Positions 36,865 to 45,316 of a stretch of 64,000 nucleotides of DNA are shown here, in pieces (the stretch's first letter is position 1; every line of letters begins with the position of its first letter). A program made the position numbers and the translations under genes. This DNA is from Shewanella sp. 10N.286.48.A6. GTDB lineage: Bacteria; Pseudomonadota; Gammaproteobacteria; Enterobacterales; Shewanellaceae. The notes below the pieces were generated by a model, which was not told the origin of the DNA, ran no database searches, and was given only the letters and a program-made list of their open reading frames with translations. The stretch covers positions 62,001-126,000 of the forward strand of contig NZ_MCVI01000029.1 in the NCBI RefSeq assembly GCF_002873135.1, given 5' to 3'.

Positions 36865-38049
36865 TTATTTCGCTGCCGCCAACAATGAAATCACCGCAGG
36901 CACATCCACAAAGCCACACTCATCTAATAAATCAATAATGTACTTACTAAAGTTCAACTTGTGTTGCCGCTGGGTATGATACACCTGAAAACACATCACT
37001 AAGTCCGCTTCAGTTAACTCCCCTTTATAATGCGCCATTGCCGTTAAATAGACCCGAAGCATAAAGAAATCAGCCATCATTAATCGATACGCTTGAGTCG
37101 GTGACAGCTTGTCCATTAATGGAAAGTTCATTTGATACAAATAGTAAAAGCCATAACGCTGAAACAGCGTTGGATATTGCGCTAACAAGGGCTGAACTTG
37201 CTCATGCCAAATAGCATCAATGCGATCAAAGCAGATATGTTTATCGGCATCGGCAAAACTTTGTATCGCGCGATTAATCACTTCAAAACGCTCGCGACCA
37301 CGCTTAACTGAATTAGTGTTGAGCCATAAATGTATCGAGCTAAAAGCATGTAGTTTATGTTGCTTATTATCGCTATCAAAACCATCAAAATGCTGCTTAA
37401 GCACCCCTGAATCCGCTAAGGTCACTAACTGCTGATACATGTTATCAATATCAGCACTCACGGCTTGATTATTCATCGCCGCTTCTGCCGTTTTCATTAA
37501 TATCCCGATCGCTAATAAGCTTACTTCAAGTGGTGTATCAGGCTTTAACAATAACTGCATGCTGCAATCGTAAGTGGTACTTGCCCACTGTGGTGTGGCT
37601 TTAGATAGCTTTTTGGTTTGATATTTTGTTGTTTCAAACATAAAGGCATCATCTTTTAGTAAAACCATTCGCACCGCTTCGGGGCAGGATAACGACAAAC
37701 TTTCATAACAACTACCATCATTAACACGGCTTAATCTCGGGTAAGTTTGACAGGTATTACTGAGATATTGCTCACCTGCCTTAGCATGGATTTGGCACAA
37801 GCTTTTTTCATCTAAAAATTGGCAACCGCCTTTATCATCCAATATCGCTTGAGCCCAATTGTGGTCGCTCTTTTTGACTTTTTTCAGCGCAGATTTAGCT
37901 AACGCTTTTAGCTCAGGATGATTTGTCACTTTTTTGTAATTAGCTTTATTGATTTGAATATTCCAGCCAAAGCAACAACTGTCTTCACAGGCGCTGCCGA
38001 CACAACTGAAATTTTTAACAAAATTGGGTTTAATTAACAAATGTTCCAC
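36865..38049 (-). CDS. fliB: FliB-like flagellin lysine-N-methylase
   Basis: FliB methylates lysines of flagellin in Salmonella. This 394-residue protein has the N-terminal cysteine-rich signature of the family: Cys16, Cys21, Cys25, Cys26 and Trp29 (SCVGSACEDSCCFGW). It continues with GGCQFLDEKSLCQIHAK and SNTCQTYPR, a set of cysteines that could bind a metal cluster (inference). It lies leftward, convergent with lafA and divergent from fliD, so LafA is the likely substrate. The direct relation to Salmonella FliB would need a search. Confidence 0.85.
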   Translation of the reverse strand: MEHLLIKPNFVKNFSCVGSACEDSCCFGWNIQINKANYKKVTNHPELKALAKSALKKVKKSDHNWAQAILDDKGGCQFLDEKSLCQIHAKAGEQYLSNTCQTYPRLSRVNDGSCYESLSLSCPEAVRMVLLKDDAFMFETTKYQTKKLSKATPQWASTTYDCSMQLLLKPDTPLEVSLLAIGILMKTAEAAMNNQAVSADIDNMYQQLVTLADSGVLKQHFDGFDSDNKQHKLHAFSSIHLWLNTNSVKRGRERFEVINRAIQSFADADKHICFDRIDAIWHEQVQPLLAQYPTLFQRYGFYYLYQMNFPLMDKLSPTQAYRLMMADFFMLRVYLTAMAHYKGELTEADLVMCFQVYHTQRQHKLNFSKYIIDLLDECGFVDVPAVISLLAAAK

Positions 38050-38497
38050 TATCTACCTGCCTTTCAAAAAGTGAGCTTTGCTTGCAAAGGCGACCGTATA
38101 AGCCAATGCCTAAAGTACTTTTGATGCAAATCCACCTTCCAAGACTACTTTATTTATGCCTGTTTAATCAGTTCGGCAAATAATTTAGCCAGATACTCTG
38201 CCTCTACCAGCGACCCTTTTTATGTCGTTCAGTCTCAAATTTAACATAGCTCCCTAAACTGGAGCCAAATCATCACTTTCACTTCAGGCAAAGCCTAGCG
38301 CTGTCGCCTTTAGTCATCACAAGAGCCTCTGTTGGTTAATGAGATAGTAAAACGGAAGTATCACTTCCTTACGATTAGACCAAACGGAAGTTACATAACC
38401 AAAATAATCATAACCAAACAACAAATAACATATTAAACAACATCTTAAATATTGGCACAAAGATTGCCATTCATAAAGATAGACTATAGGAGTTGCC
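38050..38497. other. Divergent intergenic region between fliB and fliD
   Basis: About 450 bases with no convincing gene. It holds the fliD sigma-54 promoter near its right end. A short repeat, ACGGAAGT..ACTTCC near 38350-38369 with a further CGGAAGTTA copy near 38384, could be a regulator site (inference). The fliB promoter is presumably at the left end but I could not place it. Confidence 0.45.
38452..38468 (+). promoter_or_regulatory. Sigma-54 promoter of the fliD operon
   Basis: TTGGCACAAAGATTGCC matches the -24/-12 consensus exactly at the GG and GC, with the required 10-base spacing. The fliD start is 29 bases downstream, after a TAGGAG ribosome binding site. LafK is the likely activator (inference). 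Confidence 0.85.
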
Positions 38498-39868
38498 ATG
38501 ATTTCAGGTATGAGTGCCGCGTCATTTGCTGAGCAGTTAGTGTCTGCAGACCGAATGGGAAAAGATGCCCTGTTCAAAACCAATTTAACTAACAGCAATT
38601 CACAAATTGATGCTTATAAAATTCTTGAAACCACCTTAAGTAAGATGACCACTAATCTGGACAAATTAAATGGTGATGGTTTTGACGGTAAAGATTCTGA
38701 GATCAGTGATGGTAGTGCCGTTATTACCGTGGATAATGATGCGCCTACTGGCGTATATGACTTACATGTAAAGCAACTGGCCCAAGCCCATCAAATCAGT
38801 CAAAGCTATGCTAGCGAAGATGAAATTTTGCCGACCTCTGGTATTTTCAGCCTTGATATCGATGGCGAAAGCATTGAAATTGATATGGCCGATCTTAACG
38901 CCAGTGGTAGAGCCACCGTAGCCGACCTGCGTGATGCGATTAACAAACACCCTGATAACCCTGGCGTGCAAGCTTCGCTGGTGAGAACCGGTGGCAATGT
39001 TGAGCTGATGCTGACATCCACAGAAACAGGCAAAGACTTTGAAATAGATGCACAAATGGATGGCGCAGCTTGGGGCACTGAACGCGTGTCAGCCGAAGAT
39101 GCTCAGTTCACCCTCAATGGCATCGACATTAGCAGTAATTCAAACTATCTCGAAAATGTCATTGATGGCGTCAACATCGAACTTAAAAAAGCGCACGCCG
39201 TGGGTGAAAGTGCCACCATTACTATTGCCTCTGACACCGAAGGTGCTGAAGGCGCGGTAAACGACTTTGTTGACTCTTTTAATGATTTGATGACCAAACT
39301 GAATGAGCTTACCCGCTCGATGGGCAGCTCGGTTTTAGACGATATCAATAAAGACAAAGACGATGATAATGATGACGATGATGACGATGATGACGATGAT
39401 GATGATAAAGACTCATCGGTCGGCGAAGATCAGATTGGTATTTTAAAAGGCGATTCAAGCCTAAGAATGCTCCAAGGCAACATTCGCAATGCTGTTTTTG
39501 AAACCGCGCCAAATGGCATGCGTTTATCTGATATTGGTATTGAAATGGGCCGTGATGGTCAACTTTCAATTGATGACGAAAAGCTGTCTCAAGCCATCTT
39601 AAGCGACCCTGACAGCGTGAAAGAGATGTTCACTGGTGATGGCAGCATCGTTGACACCATTAACACCAGCATAGACCCATTTACTAAATCAAATGGCTAC
39701 ATCGATTTAAAACAAAAAAACCTCGACTCAAAAGTAGAAGGCATTGAAGACAGTATGTCACGTCATGACAACTTGATGTCACAGCGTTACCAAATCTACC
39801 TCGGTCAATTCACTGCCATGGAAAATACTATTAGCAAGCTCAGCTCTGCCAGTACTCTTTTTTACTAG
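38498..39868 (+). CDS. fliD: FliD (LafB), filament cap protein with a poly-aspartate tract
   Basis: FliD caps the filament and drives flagellin folding. The 456-residue protein has the FliD N-terminus (SGMSAASFAEQLVSADRM), the FliD_C region (GAVNDFVDSFNDLMTKLNEL) and the end ENTISKLSSASTLFY. In the middle is a run of 12 consecutive aspartates (residues 292-303) set in a longer Asp/Lys stretch (286-305), encoded by GAT/GAC repeats at 39359-39412. It is followed by SSVGEDQIGILKGDSSLRML, where a normal FliD continues. The tract is presumably a surface loop insertion. Confidence 0.93.
   Translation: MISGMSAASFAEQLVSADRMGKDALFKTNLTNSNSQIDAYKILETTLSKMTTNLDKLNGDGFDGKDSEISDGSAVITVDNDAPTGVYDLHVKQLAQAHQISQSYASEDEILPTSGIFSLDIDGESIEIDMADLNASGRATVADLRDAINKHPDNPGVQASLVRTGGNVELMLTSTETGKDFEIDAQMDGAAWGTERVSAEDAQFTLNGIDISSNSNYLENVIDGVNIELKKAHAVGESATITIASDTEGAEGAVNDFVDSFNDLMTKLNELTRSMGSSVLDDINKDKDDDNDDDDDDDDDDDDKDSSVGEDQIGILKGDSSLRMLQGNIRNAVFETAPNGMRLSDIGIEMGRDGQLSIDDEKLSQAILSDPDSVKEMFTGDGSIVDTINTSIDPFTKSNGYIDLKQKNLDSKVEGIEDSMSRHDNLMSQRYQIYLGQFTAMENTISKLSSASTLFY
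39359..39412 (+). repeat. GAT/GAC triplet repeat encoding the aspartate tract of FliD
   Basis: The tract runs mostly as GAT, GAC and GAT GAT GAC units, in frame, and gives 12 aspartates in a row at 39371-39406. Triplet changes would alter length without breaking the frame. Confidence 0.9.
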
Positions 39869-39882
39869 GAATTAAATATTAA

Positions 39883-40263
39883 ATGTTGAACGAATACGAT
39901 CCTTTTAACGCATACAAGCAAACGACCCTTGATGCCCGCGTTGCAGCGGCAAACCCACATGAAATGGTGCGTATGCTGCTGGACGGACTGCTAGAAGAAG
40001 TACAAAGAAGCAGTGGTTTTATGGAGCGCCGTAGTTTTGAGGACAAGGGCAGAAGTATCAATAAATGCCTCAACATTATTCATGGTTTAGATTCAATGTT
40101 AGACCTTGAAAATGGCGGTGAAGTCGCCACCACACTTAACCGTTTATATGACTATTGCAGCCGTCAATTGGTGACTGCCAGCGTTGAAAACAGCATTGAA
40201 GCACTTACTCCCGTTATTAAGGTAATTACAGATGTCAGAGCCGGTTGGGCCAACCTCAACTAA
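39883..40263 (+). CDS. fliS: FliS (LafC), flagellin export chaperone
   Basis: FliS binds the C-terminal end of flagellin in the cytoplasm. The 126-residue protein has the segment YKQTTLDARVAAANPHEMVR followed by MLLDGLLEEVQRSSGFMERR, and the later DLENGGEVATTLNRLYDYC typical of FliS. It lies 14 bases after fliD and overlaps the next gene by 32 bases. Confidence 0.93.
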   Translation: MLNEYDPFNAYKQTTLDARVAAANPHEMVRMLLDGLLEEVQRSSGFMERRSFEDKGRSINKCLNIIHGLDSMLDLENGGEVATTLNRLYDYCSRQLVTASVENSIEALTPVIKVITDVRAGWANLN

Positions 40264-40558
40264 TCAATGGCACCAATTTGAAGTGGCATTGCTGAAATAT
40301 GCACAGCTTAAAGATTGGCAAAAAGTTGAAAAAGTGAATGAGTTAATGATGTTGGCGCTAAGTGCTCAAGGGAAACCCAAAACACAGCACCAACTACTTG
40401 CACGTCGTTCTCTAGCAAAAGTGCATCAAAAGGTCATCGGCATCGCAACCGCTGAAAAACAAGCCATTGCCACTGAAATGAAACAGTTTCACGCGCAACA
40501 AGATGGCCTTGCTGCATACGAGTTAACCAATATCAGCGGAAACGTTTATGATAAATAA
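40232..40558 (+). CDS. lafD: LafD, FliT-like chaperone of the lateral system
   Basis: This 108-residue helical protein (WHQFEVALLKYAQLKDWQKV, then a basic middle) lies between fliS and the fliK-like gene, where lafD lies in Vibrio. FliT-type chaperones bind FliD. The start at 40232 overlaps fliS by 32 bases; no other ATG lies near it. Sequence similarity is weak, so the identity rests on position, size and helical character. Confidence 0.65.
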   Translation: MSEPVGPTSTNQWHQFEVALLKYAQLKDWQKVEKVNELMMLALSAQGKPKTQHQLLARRSLAKVHQKVIGIATAEKQAIATEMKQFHAQQDGLAAYELTNISGNVYDK

Positions 40559-41738
40559 TATAGCGAGTTTTGCAGCTGGGAACAGCTCAATATATCACTC
40601 AGCAAACAATCCGCAGCAAAATAACGCCGACACTCAAGGTGATGAACTTGGGATGATAGGTTTTGTGATGCCGACGGTTGAAGCAAGACCCGATAGTGCC
40701 AATACGAGTGCGCCCTTAAACCAAGGGGCACAGTCTTATAGTGGCACATTTTTGGCGTCAGACTTACCTGCAAATGTACTGGCTGAGTTAAAGCAACATC
40801 CGCAGCTAAAAGGAATGTTAACCCAAGATAGCAGTGGTCAATTACAGTTCCAATTACCAGCAAATGCAGATGCGGCAGCTAAAGCGGTTAACTCAGATGC
40901 ACAAGCGTTATTGGCGTTAATTCAGCAGTTTGCTGAAAAAGCGACGACTCAAGCCGGTGACTCGGTCAATAATACAAATGCCCAAATTGGCGCTTCAATA
41001 TCAACAACGGCTGTGCCCATTGCGCCGCTATCAATGCAACAGTCAACGCCAATATCAACACAAAAGTCATCGACACCATTATCAAGCTCGCCAATGTTAC
41101 AACAAGCGTCGGTACCTGCATCACACTCTCCGATGTTGCAGCAAGCGTACAGCCCTGCAATAGAGCCACCAATATCAGCAACCAGCTTTGCTGCTATTCA
41201 GCCTGTTACTACCGAGGCGGCTAACAGCGATATTGATAGTATTAATCAAGTCATTCAGCAGTTAACTGCCACCACCCAAAAAAGCCAAAATCCGGTGAGC
41301 CAATGGGGCCCTGTATCGGTCACCCAATCAGCCCCTTTATTGCATCAAGCAAATGAAATAATGTCGCCTTTACGGGACCAGTTACGTTTTCAAATTGATC
41401 AGCAAATTAAGCACGCTGAGCTGCGCTTAGACCCACCTGAACTTGGCAAGGTAGAGCTCAATATTCGACTAGATGGAGACCGTTTACATGTACAAATGCA
41501 CGCTGCAAACCCTGCAGTAAGAGATGCATTACTGATGGGCTTAGACCGTCTGCGAATGGAGTTAGAAATGGATCATGGTGGTCAGGTGGATATTGATATG
41601 GGCCAGCAGCAATCTGAGCAACATGCTCAACAGCCGCTACCACTGACCAACGCTGAATCAGCTATTGAACATCAAGCAAGTGAGCAACAACAAACGGCTC
41701 ATCGCACGCAACAAGATCAAGTTGACTTGCTCGCCTAA
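40548..41738 (+). CDS. fliK: FliK-like (LafE) hook-length control protein
   Basis: The first ~280 residues of this 396-residue protein are low complexity, rich in Gln, Ser, Ala and Pro (SPMLQQA repeated), as in FliK tape-measure regions. The C-terminal ~110 residues form the Flg_hook domain (ELRLDPPELGKVELNIRLDG, then AANPAVRDALLMGLDRLRME), which contacts FlhB and triggers the export switch. The gene overlaps lafD by 11 bases. The Vibrio counterpart is lafE. Confidence 0.9.
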   Translation: MINNIASFAAGNSSIYHSANNPQQNNADTQGDELGMIGFVMPTVEARPDSANTSAPLNQGAQSYSGTFLASDLPANVLAELKQHPQLKGMLTQDSSGQLQFQLPANADAAAKAVNSDAQALLALIQQFAEKATTQAGDSVNNTNAQIGASISTTAVPIAPLSMQQSTPISTQKSSTPLSSSPMLQQASVPASHSPMLQQAYSPAIEPPISATSFAAIQPVTTEAANSDIDSINQVIQQLTATTQKSQNPVSQWGPVSVTQSAPLLHQANEIMSPLRDQLRFQIDQQIKHAELRLDPPELGKVELNIRLDGDRLHVQMHAANPAVRDALLMGLDRLRMELEMDHGGQVDIDMGQQQSEQHAQQPLPLTNAESAIEHQASEQQQTAHRTQQDQVDLLA

Positions 41739-41752
41739 CCAAGGAATACAAG

Positions 41753-42211
41753 ATGGCTATTGGAAAAAGTAAAATAATTAAAATTAGTATATTCGCAACT
41801 CTATTTTGTGGTTGGTCTGCGGGTATGTTTTGGGTTGGTTGGAAGTCACCAGAATTGATTGGAAGCCCTTTCAGCGAGTACGAACCTGCGCCAAAAGTGG
41901 CCAGTTATTACCCGCTGGAAAAGTTTGTATTTTCTATTTCTGGCAAAGAAACCAACCATTATTTGTTATTGGAGATGGCGCTTAAAAGTACTTCTGAAGA
42001 TGCTAAAGAAACACTCACAAGTGCTGACCCACTGATTAAAAATACCCTTATGAAAATGTTTTCTCAAAAAGACTTCGAGCAACTTAGCGCCAGTAATCAG
42101 CTTGATATTTTACAAACTGAGGCTCAGGTATTACTCGCGACAGTACTTAACGAGAATAACTTCACCATCGAACTTGATGACGTACTGTTCACTAAAATGG
42201 TTATTCAATAA
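41753..42211 (+). CDS. fliL: FliL-like (LafF) stator-associated protein
   Basis: FliL is an inner-membrane protein that rings the stators. The 152-residue protein has one N-terminal membrane helix (IIKISIFATLFCGWSAGMFW) and a periplasmic domain beginning with YYPLEKFVFSISGKETNHYL, which matches FliL (the stomatin-like part). It is 15 bases after fliK, corresponding to lafF in Vibrio. Confidence 0.85.
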   Translation: MAIGKSKIIKISIFATLFCGWSAGMFWVGWKSPELIGSPFSEYEPAPKVASYYPLEKFVFSISGKETNHYLLLEMALKSTSEDAKETLTSADPLIKNTLMKMFSQKDFEQLSASNQLDILQTEAQVLLATVLNENNFTIELDDVLFTKMVIQ

Positions 42212-42225
42212 AGAGAAATTGTCAT

Positions 42226-42948
42226 ATGCAATCAGGTCAACTCGCTTATCAAGCCACTTTTGATGATCAAAGTGTCAATCGTTTAACCGAAGCGCAAGTT
42301 ATGCAGCAATATTTGCCATTAGTGAAGAAATCGGTATCACACCTTAGAACTCACTGTGGTGCTGCACTGGCGATCGAGGACATGGAGCAAATAGGGTTAA
42401 TGGCATTGCTGGAGTCTTCAAGGCGCTACCCTGGTGAATATGACAATGGTTTTCTCTCTTTTGCAGGACAACGCATCCGCGGCGCGATTCTCGATGAATT
42501 GCGCCGTCAGGATTGGCGTCCACGTCCTGTAAGACAACAAGCACATCAACTCAATGATGCGGTTCGTAAGTTGATTCGAGAGCTTGGTCGTGAACCCACT
42601 GATACGGAAGTTGCTGAAAGTTTAGGTTTATCCAAAGACCAATATCGAGATCGCTTATTTGCAACACAATCAGAATCAATGAAAAGTTTGGATGAACTCC
42701 TCGAAGATGGTGCTAATTTCAAAGACAAAAGTTGTTTTATTGAGCAAATAACCAATAAAGACACCTTATTCAAAGCAATTTCGAAATTAAACAAAAGAGA
42801 ACAAGTAATTCTGTCGCTTTATTATCAGCATGAACTTAATTTAAAAGAGATCGCTGCAACCCTAGGATTAACTGAAACGCGCATTTGTCAGCTGCATAAG
42901 CAGGCTGTGGTGAGCCTTCAGCAAATCTATCAACAGTGGGAGCGATAA
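42226..42948 (+). CDS. lafS: LafS, sigma-28 factor of the lateral system
   Basis: This 240-residue FliA-type sigma factor directs RNA polymerase to late flagellar genes. Region 2 (EDMEQIGLMALLESSRRYPG, then RIRGAILDELRRQDWRPR), region 3 and region 4 (HELNLKEIAATLGLTETRIC) are all recognisable. Its control partner is FlgM (24373-24663). It lies 15 bases after fliL and 15 before lafT. Confidence 0.94.
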   Translation: MQSGQLAYQATFDDQSVNRLTEAQVMQQYLPLVKKSVSHLRTHCGAALAIEDMEQIGLMALLESSRRYPGEYDNGFLSFAGQRIRGAILDELRRQDWRPRPVRQQAHQLNDAVRKLIRELGREPTDTEVAESLGLSKDQYRDRLFATQSESMKSLDELLEDGANFKDKSCFIEQITNKDTLFKAISKLNKREQVILSLYYQHELNLKEIAATLGLTETRICQLHKQAVVSLQQIYQQWER

Positions 42949-42963
42949 AACCAGGCAGGAAAT

Positions 42964-43821
42964 ATGAGCAAGTTAGTAGGTATATCAATCATTCTTTTCT
43001 CAGTATTTGGTGGATATATTTGGGCAGGAGGCATCCTAGCTGCTTTATGGCAACCTGCTGAGCTTTTGATCATTTTTGGCGCAGGATTCGGCGCTATTAT
43101 TATCGCTTGTCCAAAAGCAGTTTTAATGGACATGATTGAGCAAATTAAAGAAGTTTTTACCAAAGAATCTGAAGACCCCGAGTTATACCCGCAGTTATTT
43201 GGCTTAATGAATATGCTGATGACTCAAATTCAATCACAAGGCTTAAAAGTCCTTGATGAGCATATCGATAAACCCAACGAAAGCTCACTCTTCCTGATGT
43301 ATCCAGCAGTACTTGATCACCCCAAGGTAATGCAATTTTTAATCGATAACTTGCGTATGCAGTCAATGGGTAAGATTGCTCCCCACGATTTAGAACATAT
43401 CCTCGATGAAGAAATCGAGCGTATTGAAGAAGACAGCTTACGCCCCTCTCATGCAATTGGAAAAACGGCAGAAGCCATGCCTGGTTTCGGTATTCTCGCT
43501 GCAGTGTTGGGTATTATCGTTACCATGTCACACATTGACGGTCCTATCACCATGATTGGGGTAAAAGTGGCCGCTGCCTTGGTGGGAACCTTTATTGGTA
43601 TTTTCGCCTGTTACTGCTTTTTTGACCCATTAGCAAAGTCACTTGAACACCTTGTGGAGAGAAAGAGCGCCCAACTTCGTTGCGTTGCCGCAGGATTAGT
43701 TTCCTTTGCCAAAGGCAAGCCACCGATGTTGGCACTTGATGCAGGCCGCAAACAAATTCAATCAGAAAACCGCCCTTCATTTATCGAGCTTGAACGCTGG
43801 ATTGAGGAGCAACGCGGCTAA
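42964..43821 (+). CDS. lafT: LafT (MotA-type) stator protein
   Basis: LafT and LafU form the torque-generating stator. The 285-residue protein has four membrane helices and MotA features: GILAALWQPAELLIIFGAGF, PAVLDHPKVMQFLIDN, and the helix-3/4 loop GKTAEAMPGFGILAAVLGI with the conserved Pro. It is adjacent to lafU with one shared base, a typical translational coupling. The Vibrio lateral stator runs on protons; the ion used here is not shown by the sequence. Confidence 0.94.
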   Translation: MSKLVGISIILFSVFGGYIWAGGILAALWQPAELLIIFGAGFGAIIIACPKAVLMDMIEQIKEVFTKESEDPELYPQLFGLMNMLMTQIQSQGLKVLDEHIDKPNESSLFLMYPAVLDHPKVMQFLIDNLRMQSMGKIAPHDLEHILDEEIERIEEDSLRPSHAIGKTAEAMPGFGILAAVLGIIVTMSHIDGPITMIGVKVAAALVGTFIGIFACYCFFDPLAKSLEHLVERKSAQLRCVAAGLVSFAKGKPPMLALDAGRKQIQSENRPSFIELERWIEEQRG

Positions 43822-44828
43822 TGGCTATTCATCAAGAACAAATAATTATCAACCGTAAGAAACGCAAAAAAAAGCATGCGGCCCATGGCGGTGCTTGGAA
43901 AGTCGCCTTTGCTGATTTTACCTTAGCCATGATGGCGTTATTTATGGTGTTGTGGATCATGCAGGTTGCCGATCAAAAAGAGCGCACCCTAATTGTGCAG
44001 TACCTTAAAGGCGATATGAATTTATCGGGTCCACTCAACCCGTTTGATTTAAGTCACCCATCTTCAATTATTGATCTTGATGGCAGCTTATCTATTGAAA
44101 CATCTGTAATGCCTATTGCTGGCCAAGGTAAAAACACACTATCAGTCAATAAGCGCCATGCGCTTGGTGAGCAGGACTCAGCAGCAGGCACAGGTAATAA
44201 ACTCAATTCATTGTTACCAGGTGAATTTGAAACCCAAATACAACTTGAAGTGCTTGCTCGAGAAATTGAGGAAATTATTACAAATGAAGACATGAACGCC
44301 AATGTGAATTTGCAAATTGTTCCCCAAGGTATTCGTATTCTGGTTCATGACAATGTGGAGCAATTTATGTTTACCCGTGGCAGTGCTAACGTGCAAACTT
44401 ATTTTGAAGATCTGTTACTGGCATTAGGAAAGTTACTTGGACAAATTAATAATGGTTTGAGTATCTCAGGACATACAGATTCTTTGCCATTTGCTGGTAC
44501 GAGTTTTACCAACTGGGAGCTATCTAGCCAGCGAGCATTATTGGCCAGACGAATACTAGAAGCCGGCGGGGTTCGCTACAAACAAGTCGTGCAAGTAACA
44601 GGAATGGCAGACCAGTCACCTTATGTATTAGATGACTCTGCAGCTGCAGCCAATAGACGTATAGAGCTGTTAGTCCTCACAAAAGAAGCAGAAAAAAGTC
44701 TCCGCATGATGACAGGCTTACAAAGTAGACATAGCGAAGGCAATAGCCAAATCAACAACAAAGTCGATAAAGCAATTCAAGCGGCTGAAGATAATATCCC
44801 TCGAGCACGGTATTCCATTAATGACTGA
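43821..44828 (+). CDS. lafU: LafU (MotB-type) stator protein
   Basis: The 335-residue protein has a basic N-terminus, a single membrane helix (WKVAFADFTLAMMALFMVLW) with the essential aspartate (ADF) at about residue 32, and a C-terminal OmpA-like peptidoglycan-binding domain (LSISGHTDSLPFAGTSFTNW...LSSQRA, ANRRIELLV). It anchors the stator to the cell wall. Its stop overlaps the PilZ gene start by 8 bases. Confidence 0.94.
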   Translation: MAIHQEQIIINRKKRKKKHAAHGGAWKVAFADFTLAMMALFMVLWIMQVADQKERTLIVQYLKGDMNLSGPLNPFDLSHPSSIIDLDGSLSIETSVMPIAGQGKNTLSVNKRHALGEQDSAAGTGNKLNSLLPGEFETQIQLEVLAREIEEIITNEDMNANVNLQIVPQGIRILVHDNVEQFMFTRGSANVQTYFEDLLLALGKLLGQINNGLSISGHTDSLPFAGTSFTNWELSSQRALLARRILEAGGVRYKQVVQVTGMADQSPYVLDDSAAAANRRIELLVLTKEAEKSLRMMTGLQSRHSEGNSQINNKVDKAIQAAEDNIPRARYSIND

Positions 44829-45267
44829 AGAATACAAAGAAGTGGGCCAGTTTGCACCGCGTGAAAGCCGTAAAGAGCTAGCAGAAACAGCCACTGTAGA
44901 TCATCGCGAACATGCACGAATAAGCCTTAGAGAGTCCCAAGAGGAGCTATCAAGAGCCTGTGATGGCATCAGTGTCAAATTACACCAGAAAAGCTGGTTT
45001 CTTATGGAAGAGTTAGGCATTGCCAATATTAAAGATATCAGCCTAAGTGGTGTCGGTTTAATAACGCCATTAACTCTTGAATTAGAATCCATCGTTTGGG
45101 TCGAGATTAAACAGCAGTTTTTTGAATTCGCCATCAAGCGACAATATCCCATTAATCAAAGATTAACTTTCATTGGTGGCCAATGGATCTCTGACAATCA
45201 AGCTAAGCTCACCAAGCTGCTAGCTGAGATCAATAATCTAAAAATCACGAATGATTTAACTGAATAA
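44821..45267 (+). CDS. PilZ-domain protein overlapping lafU
   Basis: This 148-residue protein carries both PilZ motifs that bind cyclic di-GMP: RxxxR as R29-EHA-R33, and DxSxxG as D72-I-S74-LS-G77 (KDISLSGVGLITP). The rest is beta-rich with a short helical end, as in a single PilZ domain. There is no membrane segment. The 8-base overlap with lafU makes translational coupling likely. Its position after the stator genes suggests a role like YcgR, which slows or alters the motor when cyclic di-GMP rises (inference). It could instead serve another target. Confidence 0.75.
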   Translation: MTEEYKEVGQFAPRESRKELAETATVDHREHARISLRESQEELSRACDGISVKLHQKSWFLMEELGIANIKDISLSGVGLITPLTLELESIVWVEIKQQFFEFAIKRQYPINQRLTFIGGQWISDNQAKLTKLLAEINNLKITNDLTE

Positions 45268-45316
45268 TATTATTCAACAAAATAATAATATTCAGTGAAG
45301 TAATAGGGACATTAAT

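Noticed and set aside
39345..39569. Leftward ORF with a His/Arg-rich run opposite the FliD aspartate tract
   Set aside because: The His/Arg run is just the complement of the GAT/GAC repeat; no independent support.
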